Shown: positions 1-12,065 of the stretch, in pieces
Layout of the letters: each line of letters begins with the position of its first letter
Position numbering within the stretch: position 1 is the first letter of the stretch
Assembly (NCBI GenBank): GCA_036873755.1
Contig: JAVTVY010019606.1
Span: 1 to 64,000 of the forward strand
DNA: 64,000 bases
Source: Hanleya hanleyi
Taxonomy: Eukaryota > Mollusca > Polyplacophora > Lepidopleurida > Hanleyidae
Reading direction: 5' to 3'
The notes under the pieces: generated by a model
The model's input: the letters and a program-made list of their open reading frames with translations, nothing else
Databases searched by the model: none
Told to the model about the DNA's origin: nothing
Position numbers and translations under genes: made by a program

Positions 1-2
1 TT

Positions 3-184
3 GAGACATGTTTTTGCCAATTTCGAGGTTTCTATGTCACCTAATTAGATCAGAAATTGGGTCAGAAAGTAAAGCACATTGACCTTGACCCAACTAGGTC
101 AGGTTACACTGACACTGACCTAATTAAGCGCATTTCCATGGTCTTAGGAGGCATTAAGACATGTTTTTGCCAATTTCGAGGTTT
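3..184. repeat. Direct repeat pair, ~152-bp spacing
   Basis: A block of about 29 bp (GACATGTTTTTGCCAATTTC core) at the window start recurs at 156-184 with nearly the same flanking sequence (a following ATGTCACCTAA segment). It looks like a tandem or dispersed repeat entering from the left edge. I see no gene in 1-820. Confidence 0.7.
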
Positions 185-923
185 ATATGTCACCTAAGTA
201 GGTCAAATTTACATCAAAAGTAGGTCAGCTCAGAACTTCCTGGTAACAGTTCCCTAATGCACGCTCATGCAAATATCAAGGTTCTAATATCAACGGTTCT
301 CTTTATTTTGAAAGAGAAAGGATTCGGATGGACTGACTGACTCACTCATTACCGGACAATTTGCAAATGAGAGCCTACTTCGTAGGAAAAGATGTCAAAA
401 TCGCTCTCAGATCACCCTTGCCTTTAAGGTTTAGGCCACACATCCATAACTCAGTTTTTTGGCGATTTTATCCTGATATTCAGCACATATCCCCTTACTT
501 CAGTGTTAAATATTCCTGAATTTCAGGTTGAAATAAGCCCTAATTTGTCCTTCTGATTATCTCTGGTTCACCGCTTAACATTATCAAACATCATTTACAT
601 ACCAAATTTGTACCGAAGCCAAGCGGCTTCGAGCTCAATTTCTCGGCAACCGGAGAAACGGTTTGATGAAATAAACTCTAAAATTCTCAGAATAAACTTT
701 ATCCTCTTTCTCGTTAACACTGCACTCTCAAAAATTATTATTCGTTTTGATTCTTCAATATTTGGTTCTAATCGGAACCATTTTGGGTTCTGCATAGAAC
801 CACCAATTTTGAATCCCTGTGTTGTGTACTTGATATGATTCTGGTTCTTTATTTTGCTTATTTTAGCAAATATTCTAAAGAATCAATAATTTTGAGCTGG
901 GAGGTGTGCATACCCCTGATTCA

Positions 924-1050
924 AACGAGAACATAGACCATAGAACGAGAACATAGACCATAGAACGAGAACATAGACCATATAGCGAGAACATAAACCA
1001 TAGAACGAGAACATAGACCATAGAACGAGAACATAGACCATAGAACGAGA
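924..1050. repeat. 20-bp minisatellite
   Basis: About six near-perfect head-to-tail copies of the unit AGAACGAGAACATAGACCAT. The matching position of the second segmental copy (around 1720-1750) lacks the array, so the expansion came after the segmental duplication or was lost in copy two. Confidence 0.85.
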
Positions 1051-1377
1051 AAACTGAAACCAGTTTGGGTAACAATGTAATCGATATGCAGTGTCAGAAG
1101 GATATGGTCGCGCTGAACAGATATTCCATGATACAGACGTGACCGATCACGTTCTGTTGAACACATATCTTGACCATGACAAATGTGATCAACTCGACCA
1201 TGAAAAAGATGTTTAAGCATACAGAACATGGTCGGTGACGTCTATACCATATATTGTATTGTCAGAGTGACCATGTTCTGACCGTGTGGTAACCATGGTA
1301 ATGGCACAGTGACGCCATCTTTAGATTGTATCTTTTGGTTCTCTAATCTATCCTTTCTCTTCTCAAATATTGTTAAA

Positions 1378-1630
1378 TATGATGGAGAATCACTAGACAG
1401 TGAAGAATCACTAGTCAATGGAGAATCACTAGACAATGGAGAATCACTAGACAATGGAGAATCACTAGACAATGGAGAAGCACTAGTCAATGGAGAATCA
1501 CTAGTCAATGGCGAATTACTGGAAAATGGAGAATCATTAGTCAGTGGAGAATTATTGAAGAATGGAGAATCACTAGTCAATGGAAAATTACTGGAGAATG
1601 GAGAATCACTAGACACTGGAGAATCACTTG
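1378..1630. repeat. 18-bp minisatellite, copy 1
   Basis: About 14 variants of GAGAATCACTAGACAATG. The unit is a multiple of three, so it stays open on the plus strand as a repeated Glu-Ser-Leu-Asp/Val-Asn-Gly hexapeptide. That openness is expected from the period and is weak evidence for coding. Confidence 0.85.
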
Positions 1631-2084
1631 ATATGATTCTGGTTCTTTACTTTGCTTATTTTAGCAAATGTTCTAAACAATCAAGAATTCTGAGCCAGGA
1701 GAAGGTGTGCATACCCCTGAATAGTTTAGTCGTCCATAGAATGGGAAAACTGAAACTTTCCATATTATATAGTTTGGGTAACAATGTAATCGATATGCAG
1801 TGTCAGAAGGATATGGTCGCCCTGATCAGGTATTCCATGGTACAGACGTGACCGACCTGTTGAACACGCATCTTGGCCATGACAAATGTGATCAAATCGG
1901 CCATGAAAAAGATGTTTAAGCATGCGGAAAGAACATGGTCGGTCACGTCTTTACCATATATTGTATTGTCAGAGTGACCAAGTTCTGACCGTGTGGTAAC
2001 CATGGTAATGGCACGGTGACGCCATCTTAAGATTGTATCTTTTGGTTCACTCATCTATCCTTTCTCCTCTCAAACATTGTTAAA

Positions 2085-2400
2085 TATGATGGAGAATCAC
2101 TAGACAATGGAGAATCACTAGACAGCGGAGAATCACTACTCAATGGAGAATCACTAGTCAATGGCGAATTACTGGAGAATGGCGAATCACTAGTCAGTGG
2201 AGAATTACTGAAGAACAGAGAAGCACTAGTCAATGGAAAATTACTGGAGAATAGAGAATCACTAGACACTGGAGAATCACTGGAGATTGGAGAATCAATA
2301 GACAATGGATAATTACTGGAGAATGGAGAATCTTTAGAATGGAGAATCTCTAGTCAATGAAGAATCACTGAAGAATGGAGAATCATTATTTTGGGCAAAA
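2085..2400. repeat. 18-bp minisatellite, copy 2
   Basis: The second segmental copy carries the same GAGAATCACTAG-type units with different copy number and order. 2400-3282 shows no recognisable gene. Confidence 0.8.
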
Positions 2401-3282
2401 TAAATTTCATACGTTGCAGGTACATTGGGGGATGAATGCCAATAAAATTGACGAGAGCATTTGAAATGCAGCCTTCTCATAACCTCTCTTTCGAATTTAC
2501 CAATGATCTTTTGTACATATACTTATGGTTATGCACATAGGCTCAACATGAACCCAATATGGTAAGATATAGCCCAAAAGTCTCCACTTTTCGCTTTGCG
2601 TGGTGTGCGAGGGGTGGTAGACATCAAGCAGCCCTCTGTGACGATACATGTACTTGTGGGCCAGGATGGAATGGATATTGGTGGTTGGAAGAAATACGAA
2701 GCAGAGGAAGCTAAGACTCTTGCGATATATTTCAGACATAAATCACTATAAACCGTTACCGCGGTGTATTTCTCTTGAATATATTTTAACGGACTTATGG
2801 ATGGAGCAACGGAAGATGGTGTTGAAATTCAATGTATTTTTTGCCTGGCAATATGCAGAGTTATCCGTATATGGTGACATTCTGCTGATGTACGTTCCGT
2901 CCCAGAGACTTGCCCTCTGTAAAATTCACTGTGATTGTACATATTTGTGACTTGTAAACATGATCGAGAATTAAGCGGTTGGTCGGCGTCGGGCCCCACA
3001 GATATTTGCTCTTAATAAGAACTTCCATTTTATTAATACTCCCTCGTTTTGGCCGTTTCTTCTATCTGGCGGTCACATAGTTCATTATTTTCCATCAGAT
3101 GACCTGATAGGGCTATTACATCATCTCTCTGAAATATTTGTATCTAAAACCGCTAAACCGATGCTAGGGACCGTATGGTCATGCCATTCAAGATGTCCAC
3201 ATGAACATCTACAATAAAAGCTTGGCCGGGATACAAATCATCACAGCGATCAGTGTTGGTTAGTGTGATGCTTTTTAGAAAT

Positions 3283-3288
3283 ATGCAC
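3283..3288. repeat. Left target-site duplication ATGCAC
   Basis: The identical hexamer occurs immediately after the right end of the element at 6975-6980. Confidence 0.85.
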
Positions 3289-4068
3289 AGTAGTTATATA
3301 TGCACGTTTCAGGTATTACACAAGCCTCCCAAATCCACATAGCCTCCCAAATAGCCTCCGAGCGCTGTCATACGTCATTAATAATTTTTTATTCGTATAA
3401 ATTATTGCGTCTGGATATTAATAAATTATATGCGTTATAATTTTACCTGAATATATATATATTAAAGATCTACATATGGTATTATAAATAAATCTTCCGA
3501 ATTTATACGTTAATCGTTTAAATAGTCTATATTCGAGGTTTCATACCGCTTTTACAAAAAGGTGATATTTCGATATATATTTTTATACGGGTTCATAGCA
3601 ATAAACTCTACGAATCTGTACGTTAAGCGTTCATATATATTGTAGACAGTTAATTTTTTACAAATTGCACTTAGCATTAGCGACCACTCGGTATATATGT
3701 ATATTTAACCTCGCTATACGGTTAGAAGACGGTTATGATACATAATTGTATTGATTTTAATACCTGTCAATGCGAAGGGGTGTGTGTTGTGGTAACAGGT
3801 GTGGTCGAATAACAGAAATCACTCGGTCTGGATATAAACGTGTGTTTCAATTATAACGCGCAGAACTCGATTGCAATTAGCATATGATAATATTGGGGGG
3901 GTTCGAATATTTATATGTACAGACCGATATCGCTTTAATTGGGGCAATTACACAAGTACCGTATAGCGGGGGGTTGAAAGGGTATACCGTGAAACAAATC
4001 ATTATTTGAGAATCGTCGGTCGAAATATATATATCTCTAATAGAATTCAACTTATAGTTTACTTCGGA

Positions 4069-4662
4069 ATGGCGAATTTACTGAAAAATATCATCGAACC
4101 TAGAGAATCGTCCGTAAGTATTGTAATTTTATCGCGATCTACTCGCGGATAATACCGACTTTGTCGATATAACGATGTACATAGCGAACGGTGTTGTAAA
4201 TGTTCGATTATAACTGATTTGAATACAAGGGCTACTCACTTTTAATATTCCAAATCTATATTTTTTATAGGCTAACAACTCTACGTGGGCCGGATTCGTA
4301 CGAGAAAATGCGGACATTTTAGGTAGTTCCGGTTGGCCTAGTTTGGAGACTGTATTCGCCATAGATGGGGTCGTTGAAACACGACCCGTTTATAATGACG
4401 ATGATTGGAATGTGGGTATAAGAAGTCCAACGACCATTCTCCTAAATAATTCCCCTTCATTCCGGAGATTAAAACGCGTAAATGTGTAGAAGGATTATCC
4501 CGTTTATTCGCGCCCCGAGTTTGCAAAAGCTGTAATCAGCCATTAAGCGTCGAAGTTTGCGGAAAATGCCGCGTTAGTTTATGCCGAGATTGCGCGTGTT
4601 TTGCCCGACAGGTGTCATTCGGGGTTTTTATGTGTCCGAGCTGTTGTAGTTGTCAGTTTTGA
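4069..4662 (+). pseudogene. Cys-rich two-exon gene, left-arm copy, frameshifted
   Basis: Inverted copy of the gene at 5587-6181. Exon 1 is 4069-4113 (ATG to the GTAAGT donor at 4114) and exon 2 starts at 4271 after a pyrimidine-rich tract ending TTTTATAG. The exon join is phase 0. Exon 2 here is 392 nt against 393 nt in the other arm: one base is missing near 4459-4461, so the frame is lost before the Cys-rich C-terminal half and runs into an early stop. Splice signals are unchanged. Either this arm has decayed, or the assembly has a one-base error. The right arm reads through cleanly at the same site. Confidence 0.7.
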
Positions 4663-4810
4663 TCACCATGGTAGCCAAAAGTTTGACCTGAAGTACATAT
4701 ATTTTTACCATTACTACCGGAACTCGAAAATTCGTCCCCATGGATAATACTTCCGCCCGCATGGTAATACGATCTTCCACATGTCGTGGGGACTGAGGCT
4801 ATACTGTACA

Positions 4811-5016
4811 CACACACACACACACACACACGCCATGAAAAATCCTAAAAAGTCCAAGAAAGTTCCAGAAAAGTCCTAAAAAGTCCCTCACACACACACA
4901 CACGCACACACACACACGCACACGCCATGAAAAGTCCTAAAAAGTCCAAGAAAGTTCAAGAAAAGTCCTAAAAAGTCCCTCACACACACACGCACGCACA
5001 CACACACACCAACACC

Positions 5017-5063
<47 letters not shown>

Positions 5064-5445
5064 CATTCGGCTAAAGTGAAATGACTCTATTTACCAACAG
5101 GGGGCGCTGTTGACCTATTTGTGACGTTATCTGTCGTATTGACACCTGGTACTTATTCGATGGTTGTTATCATTTCTAATTGAAAATTAATAACCCGGAT
5201 GTAAGATGAAGACCCGGATGTAAAAATACAATACCCAGGGAAGTGACCTTTGACCCTGCGCTACTCGGAAGTGACGTCATCGTATGCGCGCACACACACA
5301 CAAACAAAAGGTTAACAAACGAGTAAAGTGAACTAACACATCCTTTTTATTACTGACAACTTTTAATACAACGAGTGATAAACAGTCGGTACAAATAACA
5401 CACACACACACACACACACGTGCGTGTGTGTGTGTGTGTGTACAG
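4811..5445. repeat. Foldback spacer: CA/TA microsatellites and a short unique core
   Basis: Holds (CA)n tracts at about 4811-4830, 4890-4922, 4981-5030 and 5401-5440, a (TA)n tract at 5031-5057, and two copies of a CCATGAAAAGTCCTAAAAAG-type unit. A unique core of about 340 bp includes GGAAGTGACCTTTGACCC at 5239-5256 and a TGACGTCA site at about 5272-5279. No gene. Confidence 0.75.
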
Positions 5446-5586
5446 TATAGCCTCAGTCCCCACGACATGTGGAAGATCGTATTACCATGCGGGCGGAAGT
5501 ATTATCCATGGGGACGAATTTTCCAGTTCCGGTAGTAATGGTAAAAATATATGTACTTCAGGTCAAACTTTTGGCTACCATGGTGA

Positions 5587-6181
5587 TCAAAACTGACAAC
5601 TACAACAGCTCGGACACATAAAAACCCCGAATGACACCTGTCGGGCAAAACACGCGCAATCTCGGCATAAACTAACGCGGCATTTTCCGCAAACTTCGAC
5701 GCTTAATGGCTGATTACAGCTTTTGCAAACTCGGGGCGCGAATAAACGGGATAATCCTTCTACACATTTACGTGTTTTAATCTCCGGAAGTGAAGGGGAA
5801 TTATTGAGGAGAATGGTCGTTGGACTTCTTATACCCACATTCCAATCATCGTCATTATAAACGGGTCGTGTTTCAACGACCCCATCTATGACGAATACAG
5901 TCTCCAAACTAGGCCAACCGGAACTACCTAAAATGTCCGCATTTTCTCGTACGAATCCGGCCCACGTAGAGTTGTTAGCCTATAAAAAATATAGATTTGG
6001 AATATTAAAAGTGAGTAGCCCTTGTATTCAAATCAGTTATAATCGAACATTTACAACACCGTTCGCTATGTACATCGTTATATCGACAAAGTCGGTATTA
6101 TCCGCGAGTAGATCGCGATAAAATTACAATACTTACGGACGATTCTCTAGGTTCGATGATATTTTTCAGTAAATTCGCCAT
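5587..6181 (-). CDS. Cys-rich putative zinc-binding protein, two exons (foldback cargo)
   Basis: I do not recognise a named family. Exon 1 runs 6181-6137 (ATG, 15 codons), the donor is GTAAGT at 6136-6131, and exon 2 runs 5979-5587 after a TTTTTATAG acceptor. The join is phase 0 and gives about 145 residues. The N-terminal two thirds have no clear motif. The C-terminal 45 residues carry about ten cysteines, in CxxC pairs (CKSC, CGKC, CRDC, CPSC), which suggests a zinc-ribbon, B-box or RING-like fold. The gene lies wholly inside the foldback right arm and reads towards the centre. The left-arm copy has the same splice sites but a one-base deletion. An intron inside a small mobile-element gene is notable. 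Function unknown; binding of zinc is inference from cysteine spacing. Confidence 0.6.
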
Positions 6182-6974
6182 TCCGAAGTAAACTATAAGT
6201 TGAATTCTATTAGATATATATATATTTCGACCGACGATTCTCAAATAATGATTTGTTTCACGGTATACCCTTTCAACCCCCCGCTATACGGTACTTGTAT
6301 AATTGCCCCACTGCCAATTAAAGCGATATCGGTCTGTACATATAAATATTCGAACCCCCCCCCCCCCCAATATTATCATATGCTAATTGCAATCGAGTTC
6401 TGCGCGTTATAATTGAAACACACGTTTATATCCAGACCGAATGATTTCTGTTATTCGACCACACCTGTTACCACAACACACACCCCTTCGCATTGACAGG
6501 TATTAAAATCAATACAATTATGTATCATAACCGTCTTCTAACCGTATAGCGAGGTTAAATATACATATATACCGAGTGGTCGCTAATGCTAAGTGCAATT
6601 TGTAAAAAATTAACTGTCTACAATATATATGAACGCTTAACGTACAGATTCGTAGAGTTTATTGCTATGAACCCGTATAAAAATATATATCGAAATATCA
6701 CCTTTTTGTAAAAGCGGTATGAAACCTCGAATATAGACTATTTAAACCATTAACGTATAAATTCGGAAGATTTATTTATAATACCATATGTAGATCTTTA
6801 ATATATATATATTCAGGTAAAATTATAACGCATATAATTTATTAATATCCAGACGCAATAATTTATACGAATAAAAAATTATTAATGACGTATGACAGCG
6901 CTCGGAGGCAAATTGGGAGGCTATGTGGATTTGGGAGGCTTGTGTAATACCTGAAACGTGCATATATAACTACT

Positions 6975-6980
6975 ATGCAC
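6975..6980. repeat. Right target-site duplication ATGCAC
   Basis: Matches 3283-3288 exactly. Confidence 0.85.
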
Positions 6981-7275
6981 TCTGTATAATTGACTGTGGC
7001 ATCATATGACTTCTTGACAGTACGCCGGCAATGTTGCGTTTAATGGGATCTCTGCAAAAATATATACCTTTATAGTTTAGTATTTTCAAGACATATTTGA
7101 ATCCAGGGGAATTTAATTTCATGTTTCCTTACCAAAGGCTAATCGAAGAGCTGAATATGTATGCTCATTTAATTAGCGTCTGCCCGATGCCTCTCATTTC
7201 CTTGTTCATCTGTGACAAGGAGAATCAAGGGCCTATGACAGACACTGAGTAAATGAGCATACCCAATATGTTGCT

Positions 7276-7370
7276 GATCGGACCCCAGGCTGCTTGATGC
7301 CGCGAGTATATGTCGTCATATTGTAATCTGGTGGCAAATACTCTCGACTCCAAGCAGCCTGTGATCGGAC
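7276..7370. mobile_element. Miniature inverted-repeat element with 8-bp duplication
   Basis: A 79-bp insert (7284-7362) has inverted ends CAGGCTGCTTG/CAAGCAGCCTG and is flanked by the perfect 8-bp direct repeat GATCGGAC at 7276-7283 and 7363-7370. An 8-bp duplication with CAG-type ends is typical of hAT-superfamily miniature elements. Family assignment is tentative because the element is very short. Confidence 0.6.
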
Positions 7371-7456
7371 TAAGGGACAGCCAATGAAAAGGCTTCGTTG
7401 GCGTAATGTTACATTATGAGAGCGTCCACTATTTTGCCTCCTTTAAGTGGACTTAC

Positions 7457-8644
7457 CGCTTCATTGTTGTCGACCTTGTCCACCCAAGATAGAATAATTT
7501 CGCTAGCCAGTTTAGTCGTCTGCTCCTTCTGAATGTTGGTCTGGTCGTGACAGGATTCCAGCAGCCACACTGAACCGGACTCCTGGAAATGTTCGCTCGT
7601 GTTACAAACTTCCTTCTTCGAGGCAAACTTGTCCGTCTCCATCTCTGTTGCTGGATCTGTATTATTATCAGCTCTTTGATCAGTGTCATTTCTAATATCT
7701 CCATGAACAGACGAGTTCCTTCCGGCATTTCCACTGCTCAGATCGTCTTTCCGACAATTGTTCTTCCGCGGTGAAGAGTGATTGAATGTGGCTGTCGTCT
7801 GTAATGCACCGTCATCGAAGTCAAATAATAGATGCCGTTTGCCCACAAGGGCCGTGAACGAAGTTGTACAATCTCCTCGAAGGATATAATCGGCCAAGGA
7901 ATTGCTGAATCCTCTCCCAGCTGGTTCACATCTAACAGTTGCGTTCATAAGATAATATTTCGTCTTGCTGTTGCAAATTGCGCAAAAGATGTTTGGAAAC
8001 ACCAATATATGGTCTTCCGCTATAGTAACAATGGGAAATATTGTATTTGGCCCAAATTCAGTCGTGTCGACAGGTGTCGCTTCGCAATTTCTTTTTACAT
8101 CTAAATCAGAGAAATTTTGGGGACATATTTGCACCAACTTTATGTCTCCTTCATTGTCTGAATCTCTGATATATGCGCGCTCTTCATCTTTCAAACCCCT
8201 GTTCTCCAAATTGCCCACCAGCATTTCTTTTGTCCCGTTATAAGCACTGTTTTGACACGGGGTGTTGCTTGATCCATTCAAATCTCTACACTGTCGTTTT
8301 AAACTGCACCGTGAATACTGGTATCCAACCGCTACCGGGGATGGTAATAAGGCGACTGAGTTCGTCCTATTTCTTGTCGTGGATGAATTGAACATATCTT
8401 CAATATCAAAGGTAATACGAGTGATATTAGTTGTATGAGTAGGGATAGTTTGTGAGCTGTTCACTTCCGGCAACCCATTCCATTCAACATCCGGTGAACC
8501 GTTTGTTTCATTTTTGGATGTTGTCGTGTGTGTTGTTGTTGTTACTATTGTTGTTGTTATCGCACTCGTTGACATCAGGATCAGAATCTTCATAAAGACG
8601 TTTCTTTTCCACTCTCTCCGTTTAATCGCATACTGGAATTGCAT
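7457..8644 (-). CDS. First coding exon of a secreted/receptor-like Cys-rich protein
   Basis: An open exon of 396 codons starts at ATG 8644 and ends at a strong donor (GCG|GTAAGT at 7456-7451) in phase 0; reading beyond it soon meets a stop. A hydrophobic stretch follows Met18 (MKILILMSTS...), so a signal peptide from that internal start is plausible. Next come a Thr-rich linker, many N-glycosylation sequons and paired cysteines, including FPNIFCAICN at about residue 217. An NxxCAxCN motif of this kind is, as I recall, common in the ectodomains of invertebrate adhesion/secretin-like GPCRs. A downstream 7TM part would lie left of the window or beyond a long intron that could contain the 3.7-kb foldback. 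The GPCR assignment is inference; the exon itself is well supported. Confidence 0.6.
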
Positions 8645-11435
8645 GTTGGATTCAGAATAATTTCACTTCTGAAAAGAACAAAGTCGGCGTTGGCTAAAAT
8701 GTTCTTTCATCTCGCCATTTCGCTGGTGGATCAGTCTCTTTAAATAGGCAGATTCGTCTTCACCCTTCGGATAAAGTTATTGGCACGCACGCTTTCATTA
8801 ACGGCACTGGACTTCTGTTGTACGTACCGTACGTTTATATTATGTATACATAGGAAGCGACTCGTCCAGTTCATTCACTCGGTGATTAATTATACCAATC
8901 AGATAGAACAATAATACACCTGTCACCTGTCACCTGCGACTCCTGGTTAGGAAATGACACCCTGCTGGAACAGCACGACCTGGATAATCCAGTTCAACAA
9001 ATAACTGAGGCGTCCATCCGATATCGTTGTTGTCGCCTGTCCTCGAGGTGTCGGATAGTATTGAGTTTGTCTACCACTAGATAGCTTTTTATCTAGAGGT
9101 TTGGCTTGTCAAGAAGCAGCACAATGCTGTGTTCTTTGAGTCGACGTCTTGAGTGCTGCGTTCTGTGAGGTATCACGTTTAATGTTCCATTGTCTTTTCT
9201 CCGATTATCTTCGCGGTAGAACAGATGTAACGCAATACACTCTGTGGCGAACTTCGAAAGATCGGTCTCTGTACAATAATAGGCCTACGCTAAACACATG
9301 AGACAATCCCGGAGTCCGGGCTCTGACGTTGCTAATGCTGTTAATTAACACCGGTATTTGAAAGCATCCATGGAAACCAAATGGGGTTTATTCAAAGCCC
9401 GGTGTTGGCGCGATGGCTTAAGGCATGCAACTGATGTTACACAGTCGGGTTGTACTATTCATTTTATTTTTAATGGTGAAATAGGTGTAGGCGTATAGCT
9501 GCATTCGGTTTCCATATTTGATACCGATACCGTACACAGCAAGTACCGGGATAACAGGTGGATATATATTAAATTTCTTCCGTTAAAATAAAATATTCCT
9601 TAAAATGGTCTCGGGGGAAAAAGCTTTCTTCGCCAGCATTATTTACAACTGCATATTTTTTTTTTTATCGCTAAATAACTTTGGAAATATATAGAATATA
9701 TATATACTGTCATTTAGAACATTTATGTCCATATAAAGCACTCGGCCACCAGCACTCGAGGATGGTTGGAGTCTCGAACAGGGCTTGCCCATCTAACACA
9801 AGTATTCGTACTTTATCAAAAATTATCGGCCTAAATGGATATAAATAAATAGAATATGGCGATAACTTTGATCAAAATTGCAACACACAAGAACTAATTA
9901 TCCAGCACTTTTCTCTAAACAACTTTCCCACGTGAAACCCGAATGCTCCCAGTCGAATTTTGGCTTTCCTCAATGCGTTCGACCCAGTATTTCTGTAAAA
10001 ATAAAGATATACGAATGAGCGAGTTTAAGAAGTGAAAACCGGGACTTCACAATTCCGTAGCTAACTTTCTTATATAAACCTCTCTCTTTCATAACTATAA
10101 ACGTCGCTCTTTTGTCTTTTACAGAAATACCAGGTCGTCCGGATTGCATGTCGCTCAATATGCAATTTGGTATCGTTATATGAACAAGCTAGTAAACTTT
10201 AATGTATAGTTGAATTAACTCAAAATTCAATAGAAAAGTATGAATTCAGAAATTAGATAACACAATAGAACACATTTCTTATATTGCAAAATAATTTGGC
10301 ATGTTTCTCTCAATTTACGACAATATGCGTGTGGTTTTTTTACCAATTACTATATTTAGATTTAATTATATATTTATTCATTTGTTTAGTTTGCATCTAC
10401 GTGAAAATTAGCTTCCATTCAAGGAAAAAGTAGTTTCCATCCACACAGACTTTTCACCCGCATGAAAACTAGTTTCATCCACGTGCATGGAAAGCATTTT
10501 CACTCGCATTTTCACTGGTGGAAAGTTAAATATTTCAAAAGAGCATTCCGGTTTATTAATATAATGGAACAGAATATATATTGGCAATATTGTTTACATC
10601 TTAATCCGTATCCTAGAAAAGTTTCAAGTAACAAGTTCAGTTCCGTCAATCGGCTCATTCGCAACTTCCTGGCTGATCTCCGGTGGCAGTAATCAGACCC
10701 CTTCGTAGTTTTCAGTCCGGCAGTACGGAATTGGTAATCTGCTCACAGCATAATCTTCTTAAACAGGATAAACATTATCTGTTCAATGAAGGAAGATATC
10801 GGGAGATAAACTCATTTTCGCGAATGTCCATCCATCGGTGTACGGATGTAGTTGAAGTGATCTTGTAGAAAGGAAATATTTTGAAGTTATCTTTGTCGCA
10901 TGTGTGGATATGCCTGCAATCAAACATATTCCTCAAAGAGGCAGTCAGTATTTGGTGTTTATGCACTCGGACACGAGCTCTGAGATATTTTGTCTGCCAT
11001 GTTATGTTTAATAACATAAAACACATTCCTATAGAATCACAACTCATGATTTCATTTACCGCGAAGACACTATTCGAATTCCTGAATGAAAATGATGAGC
11101 CTTCAGTCAGGTATTCACATGTGTCACATTGGGAATCTGTGCAATTTATGACTTTAGGAGTGATGGAATATATGTGGCACGGGTTAGGATCTTTGTAACA
11201 TTAGGAGCCTGTCTCTGTCTTTTAGTGAGTTTCACATCTTTATTACATTTTCCACCTTACCGCTCTCGTGCAGTATGTTCATATTTTGCACAATGTTGGA
11301 ACATATGTCTGCGTTATGTGGATTATATGCGGTCACAAACGCCATGCTTTTCATTGTTGATTTCAGTTTGGGAGTTCGTAAAAATGTAGTGTCATGTGAC
11401 TTGGCTTTATTCAGACCTGTCTTAATAATCTCTTT
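8645..11435. other. Gene-poor stretch
   Basis: No convincing gene on either strand. It holds scattered A/T-rich sequence, a possible tRNA-like SINE fragment at 9405-9470, and many short open frames with no recognisable protein. Confidence 0.5.
9405..9470 (+). repeat. Possible tRNA-derived SINE fragment
   Basis: GGCGCGATGGCTTAAGGCAT resembles the 5' head of a tRNA-derived SINE with an A-box-like TGGCTTAAGG. A degenerate B-box-like GGGTTGTACTA follows about 35 bp later. No full cloverleaf can be drawn. Confidence 0.3.
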
Positions 11436-11439
11436 CGGA

Positions 11440-12065
11440 AACCCCTACACTCTTACCCCAGAAGGTGTAAATTACACCTCTACGGGGTGTAAATGGCTTG
11501 TCCCAGGGCTAACTGAATTAACACCCTCTCCAAAAGGTGTAAATTTACACCTTCTCGAAAAGGTGTTAAGTTACACCTTTTTTGCTCACATTACACCTTC
11601 CATGGGTGTTCATTCACACCTTCTGAATAAAATTTGCACCTCCCAGACAAATTTATGAGCATATTTTTGTTGGGAACCCAGCATCCCATGGGTGTTTATT
11701 TACACCTTTTGACCACAACTAAACCTTTCAGTGGTGTTAATTTACACCTTCTCAACTGAATTACACCTTCTTTGGGTGTTAATTCACACCTTTTGGGCAA
11801 ATTTGAATCATCTAGGGGTGCTAAAATACACCTTATTAGTAAGAATTACACCTTTTATTGGTGTTAATGTACACCTTTTGACCGCGATTACACCCTCTTG
11901 GGTGTTTATTTACACCTTTTGACGAAAACTAAACCTTCTAGAGGTGCTAAAATACACCTTCTGGAGACGATTCCATCTTCCAGGGGTGTTAAAACACACC
12001 CATTTCGTGAGAATTACACCTTCAAAAGGTGTTAATTTGCACCTTTTAGTGAGAATTAGTGGTGT
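11440..12065. repeat. Array of ACACCTT/AAGGTGT inverted half-sites
   Basis: About 600 bp dominated by degenerate repeats of TTACACCTT and its complement AAGGTGTAA, spaced 10-35 bp apart and often forming palindromes. One perfect 20-bp palindrome lies at 11534-11553. The outer border starts near CTACACTCTTACCCCAGAAG. A related, shorter array lies at 16995-17192. No gene is supported here. Confidence 0.75.

Larger units (their letters stand above)
828..2330. repeat. Tandem duplication of a ~800-bp unit
   Basis: Two consecutive copies start at about 828 and 1626, each opening with TTGATATGATTCTGGTTCTT. Both contain the segment GTTTGGGTAACAATGTAATC and end in an 18-bp minisatellite. The copies differ by substitutions and by a 20-bp minisatellite present only in the first copy. 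Open frames across this region follow the minisatellite periodicity and are not convincing genes. Confidence 0.8.
3289..6974. mobile_element. 3.7-kb foldback element with AGTAG termini
   Basis: Two long, almost identical arms in inverted orientation (about 3289-4815 and 5440-6974) surround a short spacer. The ends read AGTAGTTATATATGCACG and its complement. They are flanked by a perfect 6-bp direct repeat ATGCAC (3283-3288 and 6975-6980). A 6-bp duplication with 5'-AG ends is the established hallmark of Polinton/Maverick insertion, and the Polinton in this window also starts AGTAGTAG. No integrase or polymerase is present, so it is non-autonomous. Each arm carries one copy of a two-exon Cys-rich gene pointing towards the centre. 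Assignment to the Polinton superfamily is inference from termini and duplication length. Confidence 0.85.

Noticed and set aside
1242..2305. Open frames with repeated ESLDNG or SDSPLSS peptides
   Set aside because: The 18-bp minisatellite is divisible by three, so openness is automatic; no start context, introns or homology.
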